Positions 18,969 to 27,992 are shown, counted from the stretch's first letter. The stretch is DNA of 64,000 bases from an uncultured Rhizobiaceae group bacterium (GCA_937930635.1 CALHCF010000009.1:318702-382701); one strand, 5' to 3'. A program made the numbers and translations. The notes: generated by a model not told the origin, from the letters alone.

Positions 18969-20102
18969 TCAGTGAACCGATTTCATAATGGACAGATAAT
19001 CACCTTCGTCGATGGAACGCGGATTGGTCCCGGTTGCCAGATCATGCGCTGCGACAACAGCAGCCTCTTCAAGATTGCATTCTGAAACACCAAGCTGCGA
19101 AAGCTGGCTGGGAAGCGGCAGGCCGCTGAAATACCGCTCCACCCCATCAGGAAGGCTTTCGCCGTTGTGCACATCAAAAACCGAGCGCAATGAACCTATT
19201 TTCTCGGCAACCGCTGCCTCATTGAAACGCAGAACGCTCGGGAGTGTGATGCGGTTAAGCGTACCATGATCTAGTTTTCTGGCGCACACCGTTTCCAGGG
19301 CTACCGAAATGGCGTGGCTCGCTCCAAGCCCCTTCTGTAAGGCCAGCGCTCCGTTTAAGCTTGCTGCCATCATTTCGCGGCGCGCTTCAAAATCCTCGTT
19401 GTCGCTCAACACTCTTTCCAGGTTCTTGACGGCACGCTTGAGCCCATCAAGGGCTATTCCCTCAGCCGGAGGATTATAGCTCTTTGACAAATAGGCTTCG
19501 ACGCAATGCGTGATGGCGTCTGCACCGGCACTGGCACTGGCGGCCGCATCAGCCCGGATGGTCAACGTCGGATCACAGATGGTTACGGACGGTATGAGCT
19601 TCTTGCACATGAACAGGGCCTGTTCACCACTTTGCAAACAGGCGGACGCATGGGCACTGACCGCGGCCCCAAAACCAAACAGCCCTGGCAGGGCCAGCAG
19701 GTCGGGCAGGTTTTCCCCAATACGCCGCGATCCTCCACGGGCGTAAGCAAAGGTCAACAATGGTTCCTTATGGGCAATTGCGATCCGCACAATCTTGGCC
19801 AGGTCGATTGTCTTTGACGAACCGAAAGCAACCAGCACATCACAATTGTCCTGGTTGTAGATATCGGCAATACGGCGGGCAGTTTTCTCGTCCGCCGTGT
19901 GCGGAACATCGTGAAAATAAGTCGGCGTACTGCGCGTTGGAATACCAGACAGAAGACGCTCGGCCATCTCGCCATTCGCATCCTGTTTTTCCGACATGAC
20001 CAGAGGGCGTATCTTTTCGCCAGCTTCCAGTTCCGAATAAAGAGCTTCCTCAAGCACACCATCGGCAAAATGGACACGCGTCAGGTAGGTGATGAGGGTC
20101 AT
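18969..20102 (-). CDS. Iron-type alcohol dehydrogenase / maleylacetate reductase-like
   Basis: The start at ATG 20102 (377 residues) matches the family N-terminus; the upstream in-frame extension has no homology. The four metal ligands of group III alcohol dehydrogenases are present: Asp and His in GADAITHCVEAY, His in LGASHAISVALE and His in KLDHGTLNR. The NAD-binding segment reads FGSSKTIDLAK. The usual PTTAGTGSE loop is replaced by PGLFGFGAA, a departure that may alter cofactor or substrate binding. It could act on an alcohol or reduce maleylacetate. It is coupled to the aldehyde dehydrogenase gene downstream. Confidence 0.85.
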   Translation of the reverse strand: MTLITYLTRVHFADGVLEEALYSELEAGEKIRPLVMSEKQDANGEMAERLLSGIPTRSTPTYFHDVPHTADEKTARRIADIYNQDNCDVLVAFGSSKTIDLAKIVRIAIAHKEPLLTFAYARGGSRRIGENLPDLLALPGLFGFGAAVSAHASACLQSGEQALFMCKKLIPSVTICDPTLTIRADAAASASAGADAITHCVEAYLSKSYNPPAEGIALDGLKRAVKNLERVLSDNEDFEARREMMAASLNGALALQKGLGASHAISVALETVCARKLDHGTLNRITLPSVLRFNEAAVAEKIGSLRSVFDVHNGESLPDGVERYFSGLPLPSQLSQLGVSECNLEEAAVVAAHDLATGTNPRSIDEGDYLSIMKSVH

Positions 20103-20166
20103 CAGGCAACACCGCTCCCGTTCGGCGTCGTCGTGCTCGCCGTTACAGTTCCTGTTTTTAAGGCAA

Positions 20167-20194
20167 GGTCCGGATATCAAAAGATACCCGGACC
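20167..20194 (-). other. Intercistronic stem-loop after the binding-protein gene
   Basis: An inverted repeat with arms GGTCCGGGTATC and GATATCCGGACC (one G-T pair) and a 4-base TTTT loop lies 18 bases after the livK-like stop on the minus strand. No long T run follows, so it may stabilise the binding-protein mRNA or attenuate transcription rather than fully terminate it. Confidence 0.6.
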
Positions 20195-20212
20195 GGATTT
20201 CAGATCAGAGGA

Positions 20213-21466
20213 TCAGTCGCACTTGACGATGTCGCGCGACGGAAGTCCCAGCTTGCGGAACTCAGCCTCATCATCACCCAGGGTCTGGGTTACGCCCTCG
20301 ACCATCGCCACCATATCATTGGCGAGTGTGCCATCGGACTTTTCAACAACCTCTGTTACGAAGTTGCTTCCAACCGCCTGACGATTGCCGTCGAGTTTGA
20401 TTTTGCCGTTCGGCGCATCAAGCTCCAGCGAACTCAGGCAGCCGCGGAATGCCTTGTGGCCATCGGACAGATCGCCTTTGACCTGGTTGAGGCACTGAAT
20501 CGCAGCCGAGGTCGCGTTGTAGTAACCGGTCGCAAGAAGCGATGGGCTTGGAAACCGCTGGTCTGGCGGGAACGCATCCTGATAGGCTTTCACATAAGCC
20601 TGCCATTTGGGATTATCCCATGTGTCAGCCTGTGGGCCTGAGGATGGCGTGCCAATCAGCGCCTTCTTCGCATCACCCTTGGCAGACAACACTGTGCCGT
20701 CGACCATAATGGATCCACCAATCAGATTGGCGTCGCCACCGGCCTGTTGATACTGGTTCAGGAAGTTGACAGCATCACCACCGCCAAGGCCGAGATAAAT
20801 CGCATCCACGTCATCCGGCAAGGATGCAATGATTGAACCAAAGTCCTTTGTTCCAAGAGGAACCCATTGACGCTCCACGATCTTGCCACCGGCTTTACAA
20901 TAGCCGTGAGCAAAGCCCAGGAAATTGGTGTAAGCAAAGGAATAGTCTTCAGCCACAGTCGCGACTGTTTTCCAGCCTTTCTTCTCGAAGACATATTGAC
21001 CAAGCCCAACGCCCCATTGCGCACCATCGGTGTTGAAGCGGAAAAAGTTTGGCGCGGGATCCACGAAGGTCGTTTCCTGAGCACCGGAAATACCATTGAT
21101 AATGGTGGTCTGCGGCTGGGTCTTGGCGTAATCACGTAGTGCAATACCCTCGGAACCGGAAAGCGGTCCGATAACAAAATCTACCTTGTCCTGCTCAACC
21201 AGCTTGCGAGCTCCGCGAACGGCACTGTCCGGGCTTGCATCGGTCGACTGAATGATCAATTCGATATCACGATCACCGGCCTTATTGCCGGCACCCTTGA
21301 GCGCAGTTCTGAGACCCCGAACACCGTCCTCACCAAGCACCGTATAGGTGCCTTCGAGCGTGGCGAGAACACCGATTTTCAATGGTTTGGAATGCCCGTC
21401 CGCATAGGCAGCACTGGCTCCTAGCATGGCGACAAGCGAAGTGGTCGCTAGCAAATGTTTGTACAT
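20213..21466 (-). CDS. Branched-chain amino acid-type ABC substrate-binding protein, LivK-like
   Basis: The start at ATG 21466 follows GGGAGGATTTC and yields 417 residues with a signal peptide ending near AYADGHS. The mature part is a type I periplasmic binding protein: IGVLATLEGTYTVLGEDGVRG, VEQDKVDFVIGPLSGSEG, and DAIYLGLGGGDAVNFLNQYQQAGG. It captures the substrate for the LivHMGF transporter encoded 4 kb downstream in the same direction. It is separated from the alcohol dehydrogenase gene by a stem-loop. The ligand cannot be predicted. Confidence 0.92.
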   Translation of the reverse strand: MYKHLLATTSLVAMLGASAAYADGHSKPLKIGVLATLEGTYTVLGEDGVRGLRTALKGAGNKAGDRDIELIIQSTDASPDSAVRGARKLVEQDKVDFVIGPLSGSEGIALRDYAKTQPQTTIINGISGAQETTFVDPAPNFFRFNTDGAQWGVGLGQYVFEKKGWKTVATVAEDYSFAYTNFLGFAHGYCKAGGKIVERQWVPLGTKDFGSIIASLPDDVDAIYLGLGGGDAVNFLNQYQQAGGDANLIGGSIMVDGTVLSAKGDAKKALIGTPSSGPQADTWDNPKWQAYVKAYQDAFPPDQRFPSPSLLATGYYNATSAAIQCLNQVKGDLSDGHKAFRGCLSSLELDAPNGKIKLDGNRQAVGSNFVTEVVEKSDGTLANDMVAMVEGVTQTLGDDEAEFRKLGLPSRDIVKCD

Positions 21467-21703
21467 GAAATCCTCCCTGGGATGTTGTAAAGGCCGAATG
21501 CTCGCACAGCATCCAAAACCTGCCAGCAGCCTGCCCCAAGGCCCGCAGCCGAGTGATGCCGCAGAGTTGTTGAGCGTAACGGACAGTATGATTTTTATAG
21601 CTTTGGCCAACTTGTCGTTGGACCAAACAACGGCTGCTCTTGTGATCACCGATAAGCGATGTTTGACTGCGCGACAGCCGGACAGGATGTGGGAAGTCGG
21701 CAT
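21467..21703. promoter_or_regulatory. Divergent intergenic region between livK-like and parA-like genes
   Basis: These 237 bases separate two diverging genes and must hold both promoters. An AT-rich patch (ATTTTTATAG, about 21590-21600) and an imperfect CCAAC/GTTGG inverted repeat near 21607-21621 are visible. No convincing -35/-10 pair could be assigned. Confidence 0.45.
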
Positions 21704-22345
21704 ATGAACGCAAAAATCATTACGGTTGCCCAGCAAAAGGGCGGTTCCGGCAAGACAACCATTGCCGCGAATCTGGCACTTGCGCTGAGTGGGCGAAAGA
21801 ACACCGTCGCCATACTCGATACCGACCCGCAGGGGAGCCTTGGCCGCTGGTTTATGGAGCGCTGCGAACGCACCGGCGATGAGCCCGGGTTGGGGTTCCG
21901 CACCGCCAGTGCATGGGGCGCCCGTTATGAAGCTCGTGAGCTTGCAAAAACCCATGACTATGTGATCGTGGATACGCCTCCTAAAATGGGGTCAGATGGC
22001 CGACCTGCCATCGAAGTTGCCGATCTGGTCGTAGTACCCGTCACCCCCTCTCCGCTTGATCTTTGGGCAACGGAACCCACCGTGGAACTCGCCAGAACGG
22101 AAAAAACACCGACTATTTTGGTCATCAACAAGGCCGCACCACGCACCCGCATGACACGGGACCTTCGCGCCCCCCTTGAAAAAATGAATTGCTCTTGCGC
22201 AAACGCGATGATCGGCAATCGTATTGCCTTTGCCGAGACGCTAAGTCAGGGCAGCGCTCCAATTGAACGTTTCAGGACAAGCGCTGCCGCCAGCGAAGTA
22301 AATGTGCTGACCGATGAACTCGAAGCAATACTCCAGAAGGCATGA
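21704..22345 (+). CDS. Orphan ParA/MinD-family ATPase
   Basis: From ATG 21704 this is a 213-residue ParA-type ATPase with the deviant Walker A motif KGGSGKTT (residues 11-18), DTDPQGSLGRW (switch I/A' region) and VIVDTPPKMG. No ParB or parS-like partner gene is adjacent, so it is probably not a chromosome segregation gene but an orphan that positions another cargo. It diverges from the livK-like gene. An upstream in-frame ATG at 21659 would add 15 residues without a clear ribosome site. Confidence 0.88.
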   Translation: MNAKIITVAQQKGGSGKTTIAANLALALSGRKNTVAILDTDPQGSLGRWFMERCERTGDEPGLGFRTASAWGARYEARELAKTHDYVIVDTPPKMGSDGRPAIEVADLVVVPVTPSPLDLWATEPTVELARTEKTPTILVINKAAPRTRMTRDLRAPLEKMNCSCANAMIGNRIAFAETLSQGSAPIERFRTSAAASEVNVLTDELEAILQKA

Positions 22346-22445
22346 TTGGGCACGGGCAACTTTGGCTGAGCCGTTCTGCGGTTATTTGAATTTCAGTTCA
22401 GCGCGGACAAAACTGTAGCAACTGTGATCTGATGGGCATGGGTTT

Positions 22446-23540
22446 TTAAAAACTCCAGCGTGCTCCAATAAGCGTGACGTCCAAATCTCTTAAACCAACA
22501 CCAACGTCCGACAGTTCGAACATGCGATAGGTCGCGAATAGTTCGAGATTGGCCTGATCGATCTTTTGAACGACAGCAAGGCCAACAGACTGCGAATCAG
22601 AACCGGTTACACCGAAGTTGCTTCCGTCGTAATAATCCACCGAAAATGCCGTAGACCCGATATCCAACCAGTTACGGATAACACCTGCTTTTACATAGAC
22701 GTAATCATCATCGCCTTGCTGTTGTTGACCTGCCCCAACGGCCAGATTTATGCCGGTTGGCTTGTGAAGATAGGCTAATGAGCCGACAAGCAATTCTTCC
22801 GCACGGCCTCTGACCGAATACCCCAGCCGTCCAGCAAGGCGAAAGTCACCGTAGTCTTTGTCATATGTCAGGCCAAGGTCGTAATATTCATTGGAATCAC
22901 CGCGTGTCAAAATTTCGATCCCCGCGGTTGCGGCCAGACCAAATCCATTAAATGACGGCGAATCATACCGAATACGAAACCTTCGCCCGCCATCAAAGGA
23001 GCCGAAGCCTGAACGTACCGAAAAGCCAGACGCAGCACCTGCGGTTGTGCGAAAAACCTGCGAACCGGCCAAATCCGTCAAGTCAGAATATGCGGCAACG
23101 TCCGTGCCGGAGAAGTCGGCTTCTCCGCTTCCATCCGTAGCGATGCTGCCCTGCCCCGCGGAGAAAGTTCCCAAATTAGGCGTTGCCACAATGGCCTCGA
23201 ACTTTCTGAGTTCCTGGCGTCGAAATCGAAGATCCAGATCGCTGTTTCCAATGGAAATGGCATTGGAGCCAGTCAGACCAAAGGCTGTTTCAAAATGAAG
23301 ACGAAATTCACCACCGCCTGACAATGGGTGGGTGAAGATCACGCCCGCGCGGCTGTTGGAATTATCGTTTTCGGTGAAGGTTGTGTCGGAATCAAATCCG
23401 TCATCAGCGCTCCAGATGCCAAGGTTGAGATGTCCGTAGAACGACCAGTTGGAATCACTTTTTTCCTGGGCAACCGCCGCGGTCGGCATCACCAGAATCA
23501 AAACGGCTGCGCGAGTAAGAGAGACAAGTGAGTGCGCCAT
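22446..23540 (-). CDS. Porin-like outer membrane beta-barrel protein
   Basis: The start at ATG 23540 gives 364 residues with a signal peptide ending AVA-Q; ATG 23582 or 23594 would add up to 18 hydrophobic residues. The rest alternates hydrophobic and polar residues as in an outer membrane barrel. It begins WSFYGHLNLGIWSADDG and ends in the terminal aromatic SF expected for barrel assembly. It resembles general diffusion porins of Gram-negative bacteria. It is convergent with the parA-like gene and downstream of the PrpF-like gene with a 166-base gap. The ribosome site is weak, so the start is uncertain. Confidence 0.75.
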   Translation of the reverse strand: MAHSLVSLTRAAVLILVMPTAAVAQEKSDSNWSFYGHLNLGIWSADDGFDSDTTFTENDNSNSRAGVIFTHPLSGGGEFRLHFETAFGLTGSNAISIGNSDLDLRFRRQELRKFEAIVATPNLGTFSAGQGSIATDGSGEADFSGTDVAAYSDLTDLAGSQVFRTTAGAASGFSVRSGFGSFDGGRRFRIRYDSPSFNGFGLAATAGIEILTRGDSNEYYDLGLTYDKDYGDFRLAGRLGYSVRGRAEELLVGSLAYLHKPTGINLAVGAGQQQQGDDDYVYVKAGVIRNWLDIGSTAFSVDYYDGSNFGVTGSDSQSVGLAVVQKIDQANLELFATYRMFELSDVGVGLRDLDVTLIGARWSF

Positions 23541-23706
23541 GATGAGAATCTCTGCCAAAAAAAGGATGAGCTTCAATAACATACTGGATCGCAACGCGGG
23601 AAGGAGTCAGATCGTTCGTCAACAACGGCTTGCGCCGGGTCAGTGGCGCGGCCTTGTCATGCAGAATCGCCAATCAAATATCCGGGTGATGCAACAGGGC
23701 GTGGGC

Positions 23707-24792
23707 CTAGCTCCAGACATTCCGGGGAATGGAAACGTGGCCCGTGAAAAGCTTGCGCGCTGTCCGTAACAGGCCTGCCGACTTCAATTCGAACCCTCTA
23801 TCGCTAATGCCATAGTCAAATATGACGTCGATAGCGCCCGACGGGTGTTCGATTTTGAGCGGGGTCGGCTTGTGATCAGGCACAGCCGCCAGTCCTTCTG
23901 CGACTGTGCCGGGGACGAGCAGACAAGAGCCTGTGCAGATGGAACCTGTGACAGCGTAACTTGGATGGCATTTCCATGGCATGAAGTATCGCGCAGCAAT
24001 TGCGCCTCCATCCTTGGGTTCTGCGAGAAGTGCAAACTTTGGCACAACCGAATTGGCGATATCCTTCAAACCCATCATCTCGCCGGCTTTGATGCGGATC
24101 GGTTCAAATGCTGCGAACAGGCCCTTATCGGCGTTCAGTTCCTCCTGGCTCTCATAACCAGTCACACCGAAATCACTGGCTCGCGCAATCACCATCGGCA
24201 TGGCAACGTCAATGCAGGTGACCTCCAGCCCATTGATGACATCAATGGAATTACCTGTCGGAAACAAAGCGCCCGTCTTGGAACCAATCACATTCATGAA
24301 GTTCAGGATGACCGGAGCGGCAGTTCCAGGAACACCATCAATGCGAGCGTCGCCATCATAAATCACGTCACCGCCGGGTGTTTGTACAATAGCCTCGATA
24401 TAGGCACCCGTATTGGTATTGCGGATCCGCACGTTTGTCTCATTGCCTGTTGCTGATATCAGCCCCATTTCCAGTGCTGCTGGCCCCACGCCGGACAGAA
24501 TGTTGCCACATGATGGAGAGAAATCGATTTCGCGTTTTTCGGTATGAACCTGAGCGAAGAAGTAATCGATATCAGCCCAGTCATCATCAGACTGCGACAG
24601 CATGGCAACCTTGCTGGTGGTGGGTTGCCCGCCGCCTATACCGTCGGTTTGGAACGGAGAACCAGCACCCATTGTAGCCATCAAGACTTCGCCCAGAGCA
24701 TCCTTATCTTCCGGCAGATCCGCGCGATTGTAATACGGTGCGCGGGACGTCCCGCCACGCATAAGAATGCAGGGGATTTCACGTTGCTTCAT
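23707..24792 (-). CDS. PrpF-family isomerase, 4-oxalomesaconate tautomerase-like
   Basis: This 361-residue protein is a PrpF-type isomerase of the diaminopimelate-epimerase fold. The N-terminus ILMRGGTSRAPYY, the GIGGGQPTTSKVAML segment and the probable catalytic cysteine in FSPSCGNILSGVG are visible. Close families include 4-oxalomesaconate tautomerase (GalD, gallate/protocatechuate 4,5-pathway) and PrpF of the methylcitrate cycle. The start ATG 24792 lies 1 base after the transporter stop, so it is translationally coupled to the tricarboxylate transporter. This favours a di- or tricarboxylic acid substrate. The exact reaction is not settled. Confidence 0.82.
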   Translation of the reverse strand: MKQREIPCILMRGGTSRAPYYNRADLPEDKDALGEVLMATMGAGSPFQTDGIGGGQPTTSKVAMLSQSDDDWADIDYFFAQVHTEKREIDFSPSCGNILSGVGPAALEMGLISATGNETNVRIRNTNTGAYIEAIVQTPGGDVIYDGDARIDGVPGTAAPVILNFMNVIGSKTGALFPTGNSIDVINGLEVTCIDVAMPMVIARASDFGVTGYESQEELNADKGLFAAFEPIRIKAGEMMGLKDIANSVVPKFALLAEPKDGGAIAARYFMPWKCHPSYAVTGSICTGSCLLVPGTVAEGLAAVPDHKPTPLKIEHPSGAIDVIFDYGISDRGFELKSAGLLRTARKLFTGHVSIPRNVWS

Positions 24793-24793
24793 G

Positions 24794-26848
24794 TCAGCGA
24801 AACCAGGTTTTGTCAGGGCCGACAGGCCAGGGAAGATTAATGTATTCCTGAACGACTCCCGGTGGGAAATCACGGTTGAGCATCAAAGCCAGGAAACAGA
24901 TGAGGCCAAGGCCACAGGCCGTCAATATAAAAACGCGCGACCATTCAAGCCCGGCCCGAAAGCGGAAAAAAGCGAGCAGGAATCCAGCCAGGGCAACAAT
25001 GAACCCCAATACCGCCGAACCAGCGAGGAGAGCGCCAAACCATCCAAGCGTACTCCATAAACCATGCGGTGGAGAGTCTTCTTGGGAGGCGTTCTCGCTG
25101 TCTGCAAAAATTTCTGACCCTTCTGGTGACCGGATCATCGTCACGAGCAAATAGACACACGCGAAGAAACTGATGCTGCTAATCAAGAGTGGGATGATTT
25201 TGTCGGTCATCTGACGATCCGAGATGCCGTTGGCATCGAAAAACGCCACCAACAGATAGGCCATGATAACCAACAGAAAGATCATTGGTGCCCGCTTGGA
25301 GCCGGATTCCATCGCACCCTCTGTCGCTATGGCCTGCTTCTGGCGCAGGGCAAAGAATATGGACAATACTGTGATAGCAATAAGCACCAGAACTATCGGG
25401 CTGAATATGTAGCTTAGGCCAACATCCCAGCCCTGACGAAACTTTGAGCCTGAAACCTGCCAGGCCTGGCTGCTGAAGCCTTCTACCGGGTTTGATAAAA
25501 CAAAGCCGATCAGAAATGCCGGGCGGGACCAGTCAAACCGCTTCATAAAGATCCCCAGCAGACCGATACCAAACAACGCAACCAGATCTCCAAGCGACTG
25601 ATTGGATTGGAAAGCGGCAAACGAAATCAACATGAAAAGAAATGGAGCAAGCAGCGTGAAACGAATTGTGGTCAGCTGAGCAATCGTGCCTGACAATCCG
25701 ATGCAAAGGATTGTTCCCAGCACATTGGCAAGAGCGAGGAACCAGACAATCGCATAGGTTATATCGAGATAACTGCCGGACAGCATTTGCGGACCCATCT
25801 CGATATCGCCGGAGCCAAGGAGCGCCACTGCGCCCATGAAGATGGCCATGGAGCCCGAGCCGGGGATGCCAAATATCAGGGTCGGCACCAAACCGCCGCC
25901 TTCCTTGGCATTGTTGGAACTCTCCGGTCCGATGACCCCACGAATTTCGCCGCTGCCAAATCCGGATTTGTCCTTGGTTGTCTGCACCGCGTGTCCGTAG
26001 GCGATCCAATCCACCACCGACCCGCCCAGTCCGGGGATAACGCCCACGATGACGCCAATGATTGAACAACGCACTGAAAGCCAAATGTTGGCCCACCAGT
26101 CCTTTACACCATCCAGCCACCCCGCACCCAGCCGGGCAGTGCCGGAGATTGCACTGTCATTGCGAAGCAGTGCAATTATTTCCGGGATTGCAAAAATCCC
26201 AAGACCGACGATGACGAGTTTCAGACCATCTGTAAGATAAGGGAAATCATAGCTCGACATCCGTAACGCGCCATAGGCATCTCCCTCGCCAATTGTTCCA
26301 ACCATCAGGCCAAGACCTGCGGCTGCGATGCCTTTGATGGGTAAACGGCCCGCAAGGATGGCGATCATGGAAAGACCCAAAATGGTGATCATCAGCATTT
26401 CAGGCAAGGCAAACGCCAGCACGACGGGGCGGGCAACCAGAATGAAGAATGTCAGAAATGCAGCCCCTAAAAGCCCGCCGAACAGTGATGAGGCAAATGC
26501 CGCAGAAAGAGCACGCGCCGCCTCACCTTTTTTAGCAAGCGGAAAGCCATCCAGCACCGTGGCCTGGGAGGCCGTTGATCCGGGGATTCCCATCAGCACA
26601 CTGGCAAACGTGTCAGATGTCGGCACCACAGCGACCATGCCAATCATCAGGGCCAGGCCGTTGACCGTATCCATACCGAAGACAAAGGGGAGGACGAGGG
26701 AAAGTCCGGCAATGCCGCCAAGACCGGGGAATACGCCGATGGCGAGTCCCATGACCACGCCGAGTAACAGGTAGAGCAAGGCGGAAGGCTGCAAGATCAG
26801 CGTGAAAGCCTCTGCCAGGGCAGGCAGCGCTGTTGCAAATATCTCCAT
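24794..26848 (-). CDS. Tripartite tricarboxylate transporter permease, TctA-TctB fusion
   Basis: This 684-residue membrane protein joins the large TctA permease (residues 1 to about 505, with FPGLGGIAGLSLVLPF, PGSTASQATVLDGFPLAKKGEAARAL and FGIPGSGSMAIFMGA) to a TctB-like four-helix domain (about 525-675). Separate TctA and TctB genes are the usual arrangement. It imports carboxylates using the cation gradient and the TctC binding protein. The gene starts behind GGGAGG, 61 bases after tctC and a hairpin terminator/attenuator, and is followed at once by the PrpF-like gene. Confidence 0.9.
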   Translation of the reverse strand: MEIFATALPALAEAFTLILQPSALLYLLLGVVMGLAIGVFPGLGGIAGLSLVLPFVFGMDTVNGLALMIGMVAVVPTSDTFASVLMGIPGSTASQATVLDGFPLAKKGEAARALSAAFASSLFGGLLGAAFLTFFILVARPVVLAFALPEMLMITILGLSMIAILAGRLPIKGIAAAGLGLMVGTIGEGDAYGALRMSSYDFPYLTDGLKLVIVGLGIFAIPEIIALLRNDSAISGTARLGAGWLDGVKDWWANIWLSVRCSIIGVIVGVIPGLGGSVVDWIAYGHAVQTTKDKSGFGSGEIRGVIGPESSNNAKEGGGLVPTLIFGIPGSGSMAIFMGAVALLGSGDIEMGPQMLSGSYLDITYAIVWFLALANVLGTILCIGLSGTIAQLTTIRFTLLAPFLFMLISFAAFQSNQSLGDLVALFGIGLLGIFMKRFDWSRPAFLIGFVLSNPVEGFSSQAWQVSGSKFRQGWDVGLSYIFSPIVLVLIAITVLSIFFALRQKQAIATEGAMESGSKRAPMIFLLVIMAYLLVAFFDANGISDRQMTDKIIPLLISSISFFACVYLLVTMIRSPEGSEIFADSENASQEDSPPHGLWSTLGWFGALLAGSAVLGFIVALAGFLLAFFRFRAGLEWSRVFILTACGLGLICFLALMLNRDFPPGVVQEYINLPWPVGPDKTWFR

Positions 26849-26866
26849 GATCGCCTCCCGGAAATG

Positions 26867-26893
26867 AAAAACGCCCCAACCGAGGCCGGGGCG
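26867..26893 (-). terminator. Hairpin with T-run between tctC and the tctAB fusion
   Basis: On the minus strand a stem of CGCCCC and GGGGCG around a 10-base loop is followed by TTTTT. It lies between the tctC stop and the permease ribosome site. It looks like a partial terminator that would keep permease expression below that of the binding protein. Confidence 0.7.
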
Positions 26894-26909
26894 CCAATAA
26901 GCTGGAGAC

Positions 26910-27992
26910 TTACTTTTTGATCTCTACGCCGTAGTCTTCCTTCAGCCAGTTCAACACGAAAGTTTTGGCGCTGTCTGGAACGGACACGGCCCGTTCAAGA
27001 GCGGCCTGTGCATCGGCACCCACAAACATCGGGTATTTACCAAGGCGCTTGCCGGAAATTTTCGCAAAATTGTCGCGTGCTTTTACAGCCGTGAAAGCAG
27101 CAACATAAGAGTCGATCACCTCCTGCGGCGTGCCCTGTGGCAAGAAAGCGATTTTCTGAACGGGGAAGCCGGCCGTGAAGAAAGCTTTCCAGGCATCCCA
27201 CGCTTCCCCCTTGGTTTCGCAACCATCGGTTTTTTCACAGACTTCCTTGAAAGTTGCGACATCCGGGAAGGTCGGATCACGCACAACAGCACCGGATGCG
27301 TCAAGCGATCCCCAGGTCATCATTGGAACGGCTTTGCCGGCGTCGACCAACGGCTGCACGCCCTTCAGGTAAGACGACGAAGTCTGGTAGTCGATGTTGG
27401 CTTCGCCACGCTCAAACATCAGGCGACCATCACCGCGACCCTTGATGCCAAAGACCGGTTCGACTTTAAGGCCAAGCATTTTCCAGGCCAGCAGTGGAAC
27501 CAAATCAAGGCGTGTTGCGCCCTGCGAGCCATAGATAAAGTTCTCGCCTTTAAGGCCATTTGCACTGCCATCAAATTTTGCAGCCAATGCTGGTGGCAGG
27601 TAGGCGACGCCACCGGTACCGGTCGCCATAACCGGGTTCCAGTCCTTGTACTCATACTTTACGCGCGGGTCGCTAAGCAGATACGGGAACTGCGTTGAAC
27701 CGGATGAACCGAACATGACCGTGCCGTCACCATTGGTCTGCTTCTGAAACCAATTGGCACCCTTGGTCGAGCCGGCACCCGGCATGAATTTCACAACAAC
27801 GGTTGCACCTGTCGCTTCACCCAGAAGCGGGGCAAAGAAATTGGCCCATTTTGCTGAACCACCTTTTTCAGAAAACGGAATTGTCCATTCAACGGTTTTG
27901 CCCTTCATTAAAGTCGCTTGGTCAGTTGCATAAGCAGTCGAACAGAGCGCCACCGCAGCGGTGGTCAGTGCGAGTTTCTTGAATAGTTTCAT
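26910..27992 (-). CDS. Tripartite tricarboxylate transporter substrate-binding protein, TctC-like
   Basis: From ATG 27992 (strong GGGAGGAAAC ribosome site) this is a 360-residue periplasmic protein with a signal peptide ending near TAYA. Features of the TctC/Bug family include TIPFSEKGGSAKWANFFAP, the glycine-rich FMPGAGSTKGANWF and FGSSGSTQFPYL. The binding protein is the first gene of the tct operon and would be the most highly expressed. The ligand is probably a carboxylic acid, consistent with the PrpF-type isomerase at the end of the operon. Confidence 0.9.
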   Translation of the reverse strand: MKLFKKLALTTAAVALCSTAYATDQATLMKGKTVEWTIPFSEKGGSAKWANFFAPLLGEATGATVVVKFMPGAGSTKGANWFQKQTNGDGTVMFGSSGSTQFPYLLSDPRVKYEYKDWNPVMATGTGGVAYLPPALAAKFDGSANGLKGENFIYGSQGATRLDLVPLLAWKMLGLKVEPVFGIKGRGDGRLMFERGEANIDYQTSSSYLKGVQPLVDAGKAVPMMTWGSLDASGAVVRDPTFPDVATFKEVCEKTDGCETKGEAWDAWKAFFTAGFPVQKIAFLPQGTPQEVIDSYVAAFTAVKARDNFAKISGKRLGKYPMFVGADAQAALERAVSVPDSAKTFVLNWLKEDYGVEIKK

